From Brachypterus glaber (taxonomy: Eukaryota; Arthropoda; Insecta; Coleoptera; Kateretidae): a stretch of DNA of 64,000 bases. Under the pieces are notes generated by a model. That model saw only the letters and a program-made list of their open reading frames with translations, searched no databases and was not told the origin of the DNA. A program made the translations under genes and the position numbers. The stretch spans positions 4,774,001 through 4,838,000 of the forward strand of contig OY294046.1 of assembly GCA_958510825.1 (NCBI GenBank), in the 5' to 3' direction. Of this stretch, positions 1-10,485 are shown piece by piece. Every line of letters begins with the position of its first letter. The stretch's first letter is position 1.

Positions 1-156
1 TTATTTTATGTTTTTGTGACATGTTCTTGGCTAGATCGAACGGCTGATATTTCTGACAACCTATAATGTTTCAAAGATAAATTACAAATAAACCAATAAT
101 TAAATAATTATTCTCATGTTATGGAAGCATTCCCGATAATATTAATTAATTATTTA
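1..156. other. AT-rich sequence, nothing recognised
   Basis: No coding or structural signal seen before the dispersed repeat that begins near 157. Confidence 0.4.
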
Positions 157-486
157 ATAGTTATTTATGGTACTAGTGGGTAAAGTAAGATATTGCCCAT
201 GAGAAAATGAACCTGCGAGGCGTCAGCCAAGAGGGCAATATCGGTTTACTCATGAGTTCCATACAAGGTTTTATCCAATAAATAGCTTAGGAATTCATAT
301 TTTTATTAAAAATTTTAATGACATTTACAAGAAAATAATTTGACAAGTGACAGTTGAGTGGGTAAAATAAATAATTATCCACTCAATAAAGTAAAAGCCA
401 CGCGGGGGCTATTATTGAGTTTATCTATTTAAAATAAAGCTGGTAATTGTCTCATTATCTGTATGTATTGGATAAATTCTTTTTCT
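157..486 (+). repeat. Dispersed repeat family G (GTGGGTAAAGTAAG)
   Basis: This roughly 330-bp segment recurs inverted at 24858-25183 and again, cut by the window edge, at 63868-64000. It carries two short GC-rich inverted motifs in an AT-rich body: one around CCCATGAG...CTCATGAG and one around CCACTCAATAA...TTATTGAG. It has no reading frame and is probably a non-autonomous element. Confidence 0.75.
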
Positions 487-517
487 TGTACCTTATGTAT
501 TATATATTGATTTTTAT

Positions 518-843
518 CTTGCTTTTAAGAACACAACGCAAATTTATTAAAACACTATAATAATTAAATATAAAAACTAGTGTAAATGGTAAAAATATTA
601 ATAAATTAAATTTAAATTAAAAAATAAAAAAAATAAAAATAAAAAAAAATATTATTCTGTCATATTTTTTTTTAAATTTTTTTAATGTAAATTTAATTTA
701 TTATTATTTTTACCATTTACACTAGTTTTTATATTTAATTATTATATTGTTTTAATAAATTTGCCTTGAAGAAGCCCCAACAATAAGGGGCGAAACGTTG
801 GCTTTATAATTTTGAGTTTTTTCACTGTGTTCTTAAAAGCAAG
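518..843. mobile_element. Foldback element with one hammerhead-like hairpin
   Basis: The outer ends (518-538 and 826-843, CTTGCTTTTAAGAAC and its complement) and long inner arms (about 539-628 and 655-764) are inverted repeats. Only the right arm retains the hairpin at 763-802, so the left arm has lost it. The arrangement resembles the inverted pairs at 29965, 32460, 33854 and 36087. Confidence 0.65.
763..802 (+). ncRNA. Hammerhead-like hairpin (putative)
   Basis: Order seen: GCC, TTGAAGA, one spare A, stem GCCCC/GGGGC with an 8-base loop, GAAAC, GTT, GGC. Outer GCC/GGC can pair as stem I. Compared with the hammerhead core (CUGANGA, stem II, GAAA) there is an extra base before stem II, so activity is doubtful. 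Penelope-like elements are known to carry minimal hammerheads. Confidence 0.35.
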
Positions 844-861
844 ACTAAAATTAATATTAAA

Positions 862-1322
862 TAACGAGAAATTCCTATGTTAAATTGCAATAAATGTACA
901 AGGGTGGTAGTGTTACTGTGACTCCTTTTGATTTTTCACCGAGCAATTTGAGTAAGGGGTTTCCGCTATCTTGAATTTTAGGAGTGAGTGCGGTTATCTC
1001 GCTAAATATGCATCTTACGATAAAAATGCATATAACCAATTTTGTTAAGGAAAAAATTTCCAACAATTTTTGTTGGGATAATTTTTTTAATATATTAATA
1101 ACAACCGAGTTATAAATATTTAAAAACGGCCATGTTGGGAGTGAAATTCGTTTTTTCGATTTTTTAGCCGAATTATTCATTGGAGGATCAAAGTGGTTAT
1201 AAGCAAACTTGTATCTCTTGAAATTCTCTATAAGTTTTATATATTATGCATTTTCATAAGTATTTTTTTTACGGTTACAGTGGGCGCTGAAAGTCGAGTT
1301 GCGCCCTCTGCGTAATGTCTTT
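862..1322 (+). repeat. Single arm of the 34416-35296 foldback family
   Basis: It begins ATAACGAGAAATTCCTATG and ends near GCGCTGAAAGTCGAGTTGCG. The same text forms the left arm of the foldback at 34416-35296. The open frame on the minus strand here is a by-product of the repeat. Confidence 0.7.
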
Positions 1323-1629
1323 TGGTTTCCTGGGATATGATATAATCAGTTCTCGGAAATTAATTATATTATATCATATAAAAAATACACTATAAGAGAA
1401 AGTCAAATACGTGACCGTGAAAAGTATTCAGGACCCGAACCTGTGTTTTGGCTTCTAGGTACGACTGAGCGATGGCGCCAGCTGTATATGAACTTGATTG
1501 TTTAGTGGGAGTGGGGTGAGGGGTGGTATATCTGTCAAAACAATTGAAATTTTACTCGTGAAATTTTACTCGTGATTTGCAATTTATTGTGCTTTTATAC
1601 CGAACTTTTATTGTGATGTCTAATACAAA

Positions 1630-1848
1630 ATGTGTATTGTACCGTTTTGCAAGGATCAGTTAAGTAAACGTCACCGTTTTCCTAGTGATGCAAACTTATT
1701 TAATGTGTGGGTCAAAAACATTAATAGTGCCAAGTTAAATAATATGACTAAAGGCAGGGACTGGCCCTGTCTTGAAAAGCTTCTTATTATTTTGACTGAG
1801 CTATTTAGGGCAGGGACAGCCCCTACACAAAAAAACTTATTGATTTGA
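1630..1848 (+). pseudogene. Truncated THAP zinc-finger reading frame
   Basis: The 72-codon frame opens MCIVPFCKDQ, then KRHRFPSD and a VWV segment. That order (C-x3-C near the N terminus, a basic HRFP motif, then a conserved Trp) is the first half of a THAP (C2CH) DNA-binding domain. The expected later C-x2-H pair is absent: from about codon 40 the frame runs into a degenerate tandem repeat rich in CTGAGC and AGGGCAGGGA words, and it stops at codon 73. It sits inside inverted ends at 1386 and 2643. THAP domains occur in P-element transposases and in host transcription factors; the transposon setting favours the first. No catalytic region is visible, so the gene is broken. Confidence 0.6.
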
Positions 1849-2035
1849 CTGAGCTGTTTAGGGCTAGGACAAATGCCCTAAAAAGCTTCTTACCATTTTT
1901 ACTGATATGTTTAGGGCAGGGATGGCCCCTATCGAAAAGAGCTTATCAGTTTGACTGAGCTAGCCTTAAACAGCTGTTTAGGGATAGCCCCTGGCCAGAG
2001 AAGCTTATCGGTTTAACTGATTCATATTGTTTATC
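1745..2035 (+). repeat. Degenerate tandem repeat
   Basis: About four imperfect units of roughly 60-75 bases share TTTGACTGAGCTGTTTAGGG, a GGGACAGCCCCT-like palindrome and AAAAGCTTCTTA. The units differ by substitutions and short indels. The array has replaced the 3' part of the THAP frame. Confidence 0.7.
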
Positions 2036-2643
2036 TGTTAAATGTAGGAATACTAATTATAAAAACCTTGCAAATGTGCTCTGGCCTTAGGCAGTATATT
2101 GTGTATGACACTCAATTATATATGAAGGCAAATGTTTACTCCTCATATATATTTATTTATAATAAAAAGTTAACTGTTAAAAGTACGACATAATTGTTTT
2201 AATTTCCTATCTACGTTTAAAAAAAAATATATAAAAATCAAAGCAAAGTGTTTTTTTTTAATTATAAGTATAGGTTTATTTAGCAAAAGATAAAATTTCA
2301 TATTTTTAAAGTTTAACAAATTTTACATTTAATTAAAATTTCAATTCATATATTGTTATTTTTAATTAATGTGCGGGTTAGATAAGCCACTTGTTAGACT
2401 TTAAAAATTTGTTTTATCTTTTGGTGAATAAACTTAAAGTTTTAAATAAAAATACAGAGCTTTTCCCCATTTTTACAAAATTGATTTGGGAAAGCAATAG
2501 TAATCTTTATTACCGACTTCCGTAGGTTATCTGTATTATCGGCTGTCGTTGACCGTGAATTTAGTGAATTTTAAAAAACAACCGCTAATGACGGTACAAT
2601 AGTTTTCTATCTCTATCATTTGACTTTCTCTTATAGTGTATTT

Positions 2644-2987
2644 CTTATATGTATTATATCTTATCATTTTACTATCATGGTAGTTTACTTTTAAGGATCA
2701 TCCACATCAGCAAATTACTTTGATTATTAGTATTATTTTGTAATGACGTCAGTTCGAATATTCGAGGCTTACCCATATCGATGTTTATTCTTTATTAAAA
2801 ATATTAAGGATGGCAAACCCTGCGAAACCGTCGTCGATTTGGCCAAGAACATCCAGTAAAGCTTTGTTAGAGCGAAGGAATATTTAGGGGTATTTTATTA
2901 ATCAAAAAGCCCCGATAAACTCCTTAAAACACATAGTACATCGTGCGATGCTAGGTTAGTTACGTGATGCTATTCGTGACCATTCTT
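2644..2987. other. Non-coding, nothing recognised
   Basis: AT-rich with scattered stops in all frames. No repeat partner seen within the window. Confidence 0.4.
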
Positions 2988-3133
2988 AGGCCTATGCAAA
3001 AGCTTGCATAAGAACATAAAACATAAGAATGCGGGGCCGTGATTGGCTTACAAGATACATGGCGGTACATCAAGCCAATCACGGCATCGCATTATTATGT
3101 TTTATGTTCTTATGCAAGCTTTTGGATAGGCCT
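2988..3133. repeat. 146-bp near-perfect foldback
   Basis: The arms read AGGCCTATGCAAAAGCTTGC and its complement, with AGCCAATCACGGC... inside. A related foldback lies at 50762-50904, and a degenerate form is embedded in the larger elements at 4084, 40072 and 63334. Confidence 0.8.
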
Positions 3134-3251
3134 TCAACCCCACTATAATATAATTTTTCTTTACGCCATAGCTAATCCCCTACCCACCTAAGTACGAGAT
3201 GAAATTATTGGATGCCCCATGTAGTGTGACCCTAATGCAACCAATATTTTC

Positions 3252-3604
3252 CTTTTTCTATTTTGCGACTCTTATAAGCTCATAATCACCCGCATTTTGC
3301 GTGTTCTTGCCTATAAGAGGTTAGTACTTTTTTTATTTTGTGTTGGCAAGACAGGACAAAAGAATATCGCTTGGCGATACGTGTTAAAATTACGTAAAAA
3401 AGAGCTGATGAAAGATATCAAAATATCGTTTGTTCTTTGATTTCAAACATTATGAAAATTGTAATGCCAACCCAAAACAAAAATAAATCGGTAATCAATT
3501 TAAATGTAAGTTTTTTTTTAATTTTAGAGCAAAATTGTATAAAGCACTCGTTTCATAACACGTAACGGGTGTTATGAAACTAGTACTTTAATGTACTATT
3601 ATGA
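3252..3604 (+). mobile_element. Family R element, internally shortened copy
   Basis: It begins with the hairpin CTTATAAGCTCATAATCAC...GTGTTCTTG and ends at TATGAAACTAGTACTTTAAT. Other copies are at 13086, 43956, 55567, 59990 and 61613. This one lacks most of the GC-rich palindrome present in the others. Confidence 0.75.
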
Positions 3605-3922
3605 ATAGATTCTAAACCCCTTGGATGATATCTGTTAAAAAAAAATAAAAGAAACAGTTTTTTTTTAATGAAAGAAACAAAAAATACTAAATGCGACAAA
3701 AATATATTGAAATTGAACCATATAGTCAATAGAAGAACTAGACATGTGACTCCCTTAACTTTATGTCACTTGACCTATTTCCTAACTTATTTTTTACTTT
3801 TATATTTTAGAATTCTAAATTTAAGAGTATTTTTTTGTGTAGAACAGCGGTGGCAAAAAATCACATTTTTCCCCAGAATCGCACTATGTATACTACCACA
3901 TTATATTATATTATGGTCCAAG
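3605..3922. other. Non-coding stretch
   Basis: AT-rich. A chance open frame (3668-3934) has low-complexity composition and no motif. No element recognised. Confidence 0.4.
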
Positions 3923-4012
3923 GACGAGAAATAATGTTTCGCATGCGGAGATTGTGAATCGAGGCGTGAGTCGAGATTCACAACCGCGTAAAACCGAGAT
4001 ATATTTCTCGTC
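3923..4012. repeat. GC-cored inverted repeat
   Basis: Outer arms GACGAGAAAT/ATTTCTCGTC enclose inner arms GATTGTGAATCGAG/TCGAGATTCACAAC, separated by GCGTGAG. It shares its architecture, but not its sequence, with 12012-12109 and 16722-16820. Confidence 0.7.
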
Positions 4013-4083
4013 TGTGTATCATACTCTATTTTTTATTCGCTTGTAACCATATTTTTAACAAAAAAGGTAAAAATAATAGTAAA

Positions 4084-4667
4084 ATTATAGACCATCCAAT
4101 TATGCAAGATAGTAGTTTAAAATTCCCGCGATTTTTAAGATACATCATTGGTTAAAAAACTCGTACCTTTTAACATATAAAATATTGTGACATTTTTTGT
4201 CTATGACAATGATTGACGGTCGTTAATGCTAATAAAAGAAGAGAAAGTTACATAAAAAATGGTTATACTTAATGTTATTTTGTATGGTATTGAAAAAGGT
4301 ACTTTTTTGGTTTATTCTTGATACACTCACACTAAATTAGTATATTCTAGATATTGTACAAACGTAAATTATATTGAACACAAGGAAAACGTCAAATTTT
4401 TAGGTTACAATTACAACTTAAGGCCTATTCAGAGGCTCGAATAACAACCATGTACCTTTGACGACACATCAAGCCAATCCTGGCATCGCATTCTTATGTA
4501 CTATGCTTGTTATGCGAGTCTTTGGATAGGCCCTTTCCAGGAAAACAGTACCGACATCTGTAAATTTTTGATACACTATGATTTAAGCATAATTATGCTA
4601 TTTATGCGCTCTGTGGTGTAAAACGGGCCGCGTCCCTTACTATCTTGCATAACTGGACGGAGTATAG
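4084..4667 (+). mobile_element. Family T TIR element (about 580 bp)
   Basis: The ends are inverted: TATAGACCATCCAATTATGC at left and GCATAACTGGACGGAGTATA at right. Copies lie at 40072-40629 (same strand) and 63334-63818 (inverted, truncated). It encloses a degenerate version of the foldback at 2988. No transposase frame is visible, so it is a MITE-like element. Confidence 0.8.
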
Positions 4668-5268
4668 TTTTAATTTGGTTCTGTCAGTTATCTGACATTT
4701 TTCCATAAAGGACCGCAAAAGTACTTTGGTGGGCTGCAGCCCGCCAACGTAAAACAAAACACAAACTCTTAACAAAAGTATCACTTTTAACTTAACATTT
4801 CTAACCGAGAAATGTCACTTTGGAATACAAGCGAATAAAAAAATATTTAAGACAAAAATACCAATTACTTAATTTACTTAATGAGATCTACTTTCAGCTA
4901 TTTTTTGTTTGGATTTACAAAATGAATCTTTTATTTTTTTGTTCCTATTTGAGTCCTCACTTTAAAACGGGCAGACACACTGAAACTTTTTTGACACCAA
5001 AAAAAGTTTTTCCTCATTTTCCCGTCGTTTGATGAAATTTGAAACTGATTTTTTAATTTTTTAGTTAAAAAAGCTGCAAATAGACCCATTTCACCCAAGC
5101 GTTAATATTTACCTCAGCTGCACAACCATTATTCGCCGTGTGTGTACACGGATTTGGTCCACAATTGGTACAGGATACTATATCGTTGGCGGTGGAATCC
5201 CTTCTTTTCTTATCACCCTAGGAAAAGCAGAAAAAAATCTTTAAGGCTTTATATAAAGACTTCAAAAT
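4668..5268. other. Non-coding stretch
   Basis: No recognised element. The short open frames at 4602-4784 and 4820-5032 lack motifs. Confidence 0.4.
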
Positions 5269-6187
5269 ATACCGGGTGTCCCACCAGGTTCTTGACAAGC
5301 TATGTCTCCGTTATTTGAAAAGGTAGTATTTTTTCCAAAAACAGCGTTAAATGGGAGCCACTGAAGTTTTTATTCACGTATCCAAAATCACCCCTTGCTT
5401 ACCCACCCCCTTGAAACCACCCCCAACTACTATTTTTCAAATAGCACCCCCCATTTTTATCAAAGAACATGAAATTAAATTTTATTCTTAATTCAACCAT
5501 GTATTATAACCAGTATCTAATTTCTTAAAGGGGCATAACAACTATTATTTATTAATAATACTGTCCGACAAGGTTTTAGAAGGGCTATATCTCTGTTGTT
5601 TAAAAAGATAAAAAAATCGGAAAAAAAACAAAATTAAATTCGAGTCAAAGTAGAATTTACTGACTTATGCAAAACTAACCCTTACTTACCCACCCTCTTC
5701 GAAACACCCCCAATTATGTTTTTTAAATAGCGCCCTCTATTTTTACTAAAGAATATGTAAGCACATTTTATTCTAAATTCAACCATGTATTATAAGTAAT
5801 ATCTAATTTTTTATGGGGCTCCAAAGTACAACCCCATCAGATCACAAGCAATATTTTTTATCAAAAAAATGTCAAAAAACTCCTGGGACTTTTTATTAAT
5901 AAATAATAATTGTTATTTGGAGTCCCTTAAATGATAAGATACCACTTATAATACATGGTTGAATTCAGAATGAAATGTACTTTAATATTCTTTGATAAAA
6001 ATGGGGGAGTGCCATTTGAAAACAGAATTTGGGGGTGGTTTAAAGGGGGTGGGTAAGCAAGGGGTGGTTTTGGATACGTAAATAAAAACTTCAATGGCTC
6101 CCATTTAACGGTGTTTTTTGCAAAAAATTCTATCTTACCAAATAACGGAGATATAGCTTGTCAAGGACCTGGTGGGACACCCGGTAT
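5269..6187. mobile_element. 919-bp foldback with ACCGGGTGTCCCAC ends
   Basis: The left arm (from 5269) and right arm (to 6187) are inverted copies for about 220 bases, including a C-rich/G-rich stretch (CACCCCTTGCTTACCCACCC and complement). The middle contains further degenerate copies of the same arm text near 5655-5760. There is no coding capacity. Confidence 0.8.
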
Positions 6188-6221
6188 ACAGTATAATACA
6201 GGGTTAATAAAAACACTGTCT

Positions 6222-7461
6222 AGTTAAACGTCCGACGTATACGAAGCTAGGTATACGTCCTGTACTTTTATTGGCTTATGTCACATATTAAAGGAGATGA
6301 TTCTAAATCAAAAAACATGAAAAACCACTGTTAATAAAAATAAGGTTTTTTAATTAGTAACTCTGGTTCCCTTTGAGGTAGAGCAACGGGGTTTTGCATG
6401 TAAACTAACCTTAGTAAGGCCCATCGTCGTATGTTATTTTTATGTACCTATTTTAACCGTGAGCGTGCGAAAGGAGGGGGCCTTATCAGTTTGGACTTTT
6501 TTTTTGGGAAAAAATATGGTAAGCCACAGCCGTTTCGCACGTCTAGGAGCGATTTTGGAAAAATTTACAAGCTAAAATAATTGACCTTAATAATACTAAA
6601 CCACATGCAAAACCTTGTCCCTCCAGCTCAAAGGGCTCCAGAGATATTAAATAAAAACCCCATTTTGCGTATCCCCTTTAATAGGCCATAGTTTCCTTAG
6701 GAGCAATTTGCGGGTCTACGTTTATATAAACTTTTTGTTATATTGTTTGATGTAGTATGTGTACCTTTAAGAATGGTCGCGAGTTATAAAATATAACATA
6801 ACCCAACCCTTTGGTTTAGGTCTGTTTTTTCGCCTGTTTGGTATTTTTGTTGGGAAACCAACGGGGAGAATACACTGACGAAAAATATATATACCTTAAA
6901 ACCAAAGAACTTTTACCTCAAGAGGTAATTTCAGACCAATGTTTATGAAGGTGTCATCTTTTTGTTTGTTTATTTACTAACAGAAACGCGATACAGCTTT
7001 GTGGTGTAAAATGTAGATGTCGCTAGTCGACTTTCATATATACTATAATTATGTTTAATAATAATATTATATATATTATAGTATATTTAAATCTATTAAA
7101 ATTAAACTACTAGTTCATATAAAACTCATACAGAACTAATTCTTAAAATTTACAATAAAATATCCAAAGTATATGTTTCCAATCGGCAACACTACCCCTG
7201 TCAGTCATTTTACGACATTAGACTGTGAGTTTACACATTCTTTCTCTCTCTTTACGCGTACTAAGTGTAAACAATAGTCACTCCTCACCAGCCCCTCACC
7301 GTAGTTGGTTCACGCTTCAAGCATACGGTAGATATCATCATGTTCCTTCTTGAGGTAAAAGTTCTTTGCTTAAAACCTTTGAAAACCCTAAAAAACAGTC
7401 AATAAGAATACAGGACGTATACTAAGCTTCATAAAAGCCGGTCGTATAAATAGTCTGTCCC
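6222..7461. mobile_element. Possible TIR element of about 1.2 kb
   Basis: TAGGTATACGTCCTGTA near 6250 is matched, inverted, by TACAGGACGTATACTA near 7410, with weaker complementarity outwards. No coding frame is seen inside. The exact ends are uncertain. Confidence 0.4.
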
Positions 7462-7754
7462 TAATGAAAAAAACAAATCAAAAATTAAAAGGAGATAAAA
7501 GAATATTTCTAATGTCAACACTAATTTTTATTTTATTATATAAAAAGTGACCTAAGTGATATTTAGTAAGAGTTCTCACTCATTTCAGAAAAAAAAAATC
7601 AAATCCTTAGAAACGCATAAACTATCGACAAAATAGAACGTGGGTACCATTTAAAAACAACTGCCGTATCATTTTTGTAAGATAAATAGCATCGTGTGCC
7701 CATTTGGGAACATAATTTCTAAGTATCATCTATGAACCTAGATAGCACTAGTTT

Positions 7755-8090
7755 ATACAATGGATATTCCCGGAATATCCATTTTGGGATTTTCGACATC
7801 CCCAGGATATACGATTTCATCTATAGATAACCGTACGAGATCCTCAGCAGGACTGGACAGAGCCAGCCCGGCCCCTGGGACTTGGACTCTCTCGCCTCTG
7901 AAAAAAGAGCTTTACCCCCTGCAAAAAACAGGAAACTTTCGCCGCCGGGCCCCCTCGGGAGCCCGAGCCCCGGCAATCCTCCCCCCTCCCCCTGAATCCG
8001 GCCCTGATCCTTAGAAACGGGAATCCTAGCGACTTCCAAACCGTATATCCCAAAGATATCCCGAGGGTATGTCCTGAGGATATACTGCAC
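7755..8090. repeat. GGATATCC-word cluster flanking a GC-rich insert
   Basis: Degenerate words such as GGATATTCC, AGGATATAC, GATATCCCG and GTATGTCC recur at both edges (7760-7815 and 8040-8090). Related clusters are at 8508-8592, 8885-8992 and inside 29024-29419. The middle (7848-8012) is unlike its surroundings in base composition. Confidence 0.55.
7848..8012. repeat. GC-rich island
   Basis: About 165 bp rich in GGGCCCCC, GCCGCCGGG and CCCCCTCCCCC runs within AT-rich surroundings. Open frames on both strands reflect this composition, not a gene. It reads like a separate repeat insertion. Confidence 0.55.
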
Positions 8091-8141
8091 GTCTGTTCTA
8101 AAGATAGCTACTAATTATATACACCTGTCGCCGACAAAAGT

Positions 8142-8277
8142 GGCTATCAAATAGTATTACTTTTATTATTTTTTTGTGAAATATTGCTATTAGCAGCTTG
8201 CACCTAGATGCAAGTTATTTAAATTTAAGCTGATAGTTTCACAGAAAAAACAATAAAAGCAATACTATTTGATAGCC
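8142..8277. repeat. 136-bp foldback
   Basis: GGCTATCAAATAGTATTACT at left and its complement at right. An inner hairpin is formed by AGCTTGCACC/GATGCAAG. Confidence 0.75.
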
Positions 8278-8507
8278 GGGGACATTTGTACACGATTATT
8301 AACTTACTTATCTACGAAATATATTTCCTTTTTCCCTCAGGGAGGGGTAATACTCACGAAATTGTCCAACAGACGAAAACACAATATAAATATTTAATAA
8401 TAAATGTGAAAAAAATTTACGCACATAAATAGACCACAAACACCGACAATAACATCCGCCATTAAAGTCTCGAAAAACGCGGTAAATTTAAAATAATGAA
8501 GGAAAAG

Positions 8508-8592
8508 CCATCGTAGGATATCCCAGGGACATCCGAAAGAACATTCTCAGGACATCGCCTCGGGACGTCCCTGGGATGTAAGGACACATTTT
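8508..8592. repeat. GGATATCC/GGGACATCC word cluster
   Basis: Contains GGATATCCCAGGGACATCC, CAGGACATCGCC and GGGACGTCCCTGGGATG, all variants of the words at 7755-8090 and 8885-8992. Possibly one disrupted element spanning 7755-8992. Confidence 0.5.
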
Positions 8593-8745
8593 ATTTTATT
8601 TTATGTTGAAATTTCGTTTGTCAGAAGTCATTGTTAATAGTTTTTTACATTGTATTGTTATTTATATGGTTTAATGTTTTACGTAAGGCGTATACTATGC
8701 CTAATATTATTTTTATGTTGACAATATGCTAAATGAAGTAATTAA

Positions 8746-8787
8746 GCCCTGAAGAAGAGCGACCGTTTAGGTGCTAGAAACATTGGC
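8746..8787 (+). ncRNA. Degenerate hammerhead-like hairpin (putative)
   Basis: GCC, CTGAAGA, a partly mutated stem, GAAAC, ATT, GGC. It has the same order as 763-802, with an exact CUGANGA match but a poor stem II, so it is probably decayed. Confidence 0.25.
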
Positions 8788-8884
8788 GATTTTACATTAA
8801 AAAAGCATTTATTTTGGTCCTATAACCTATAATTACAAACACTTCAAATAATTTGATTAAGGACATATAAAAAATGGAAAGTTA

Positions 8885-8992
8885 TGAATACCGTATATCC
8901 TCAGGACATACTTTTCGGGATATCCTTGGGATATACGACTAATGTCCCGGAACATACGACATTTTAAGGACATTGAGAGGATATCCGGGGAA
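8885..8992. repeat. GGATATCC word cluster
   Basis: TATATCCTCAGGACATAC, GGGATATCCTTGGGATATAC and GAGGATATCCGGGG repeat the same palindromic word with substitutions. The open frame at 8942-9172 begins inside this cluster and is not a gene. Confidence 0.55.
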
Positions 8993-9318
8993 TACTGTGT
9001 GCTACATGGTAAGTTATGTTTCCAAATGGAAACAGAATGCGATCGGTGGCGTAACTACAAATTGGCGTCCTGTGTGCAAAAAATGCTCGGGGCCTCTATA
9101 AACGTTTTAAAGTTGCATTATTTACTTTTTGAAAAACTGGCGAGACTAAATTTTATAAAAATTACCTTTTAATAAAATTTTGCCTATGTGATTATATCAA
9201 CACCGCATGCGATTTAGTTTTCTTAGTTTTCAATGCGACTTTTAATACATTTTCCATTTAATTACATTATTAAACTAAATTAAATTGTTTGATATTAACA
9301 AATTTAAAAAATCTATAT

Positions 9319-9926
9319 AAAACATTTTACTATTCCTTAAAACGACTTTTGTTTGATTAACGCAGTCGTCCCTCCGAAGTGACTGATCGATTTCGTGCTT
9401 TTTAGCACTCTTCAGAGCCACATATCGGTAGTAGGGACAACTACGAAAATCAAATCCTTTCCATATATCTCTATATGGAGTTTAAAAATCGCTGTAAGGA
9501 AAAGCAAAAACAGCTAGCGACATCTACTGCTAAAAGCAGAGACTGGATAAACCTATCGACAGGGTGCCCTCCTAGCGTTTAGGATTCAATTGGCAGCAAT
9601 GTCCACCGTGGCATTGATTAATCTGCCCCCTATCGACAGCGTGCAATAGGTTCTTGAAACCAATAACTGCTTCCTTTTTGGACTGTCGATAGGTTTATCC
9701 AGTCTCTGCTTTTAGCAGTAGATGTCGCTAGCTGTTTTTGCTTTTCCTTACAGCGATTTTTAAACTCCATATAGAGATATATGGAAAGGATTTGATTTTC
9801 GTAGTTGTCCCTACTACCGATATGTGGCTCTGAAGAGTGCTAAAAAGCACGAAATCGATCAGTCACTTCGGAGGGACGACTGCGTTAATCAAACAAAAGT
9901 CGTTTTAAGGAATAGTAAAATGTTTT
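9319..9926. mobile_element. 608-bp foldback with 243-bp arms
   Basis: Arms 9319-9561 and 9684-9926 are reverse complements of equal length with almost no mismatch seen by eye, separated by a 122-bp unique spacer. No protein is encoded. The near identity of the arms suggests a young insertion or ongoing arm conversion. I could not define a target duplication. Confidence 0.85.
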
Positions 9927-10485
9927 AATTACATTATTGTTATGTATGATAGCAGACAATTTTTTTTAGAAAAATAAATTAATTTTAAAATATTTCAGTA
10001 AAAAAATGTCGATAATAGGAATCTAATCTATACATCACTGGTAGTAAAGTTTTGTTTCTAAGCTCACCGCTGCGGCGCAGGCAATTTTTTTTAATTTTCA
10101 GGGTTTCACATTTTCAAGTGTTTTTGAAAAGAAAATTTTATAAAATTTTTCAGTAAAAAAAAATGCTATGGAGAGAGGATAATCAGAATTAAGTGATGTA
10201 ACTTTTGGTTGCTTTGCACACACTTGCCACATAGTAGTTACAACCCGATGCGAAATTAATTTTAATAAATTTAGGTTTATTAGAACCATTTAGTCCAAAA
10301 AGTTACCACACGTTTTAAACGTTATATACGTTTCTGGGATCCTGTAGTTAAAAAGTTTTTAGTTGTTATTCCACACAAAAATTAATAAAGCCAAAACTTT
10401 AGACGGGTAGGAAGGTTAATATTCAAGTCATATAAAACATCTCACTATAGGTCACCAATTATTTCTTTTTCGGTAAATATAGATA
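9927..10485. other. Non-coding stretch
   Basis: AT-rich. No recognised element or gene between the foldback and the Tc1-type element. Confidence 0.4.

Larger units (their letters stand above)
1386..2643 (+). mobile_element. TIR element carrying a THAP-domain remnant
   Basis: The ends at 1386-1409 and 2620-2643 are inverted repeats (AATACACTATAAGAGAAAGT and its complement). Weaker complementarity extends outwards for about 20 bases. Between them lie a THAP-like start and a degenerate tandem repeat. THAP fingers are the DNA-binding domain of P-element transposases, so an internally deleted P-type element is likely. I found no clean 8-bp target duplication. Confidence 0.6.

Noticed and set aside
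7760..8090. Proline/glycine-rich frames on both strands
   Set aside because: Frames on both strands come from a GC-rich repeat insert, with no conserved motif.
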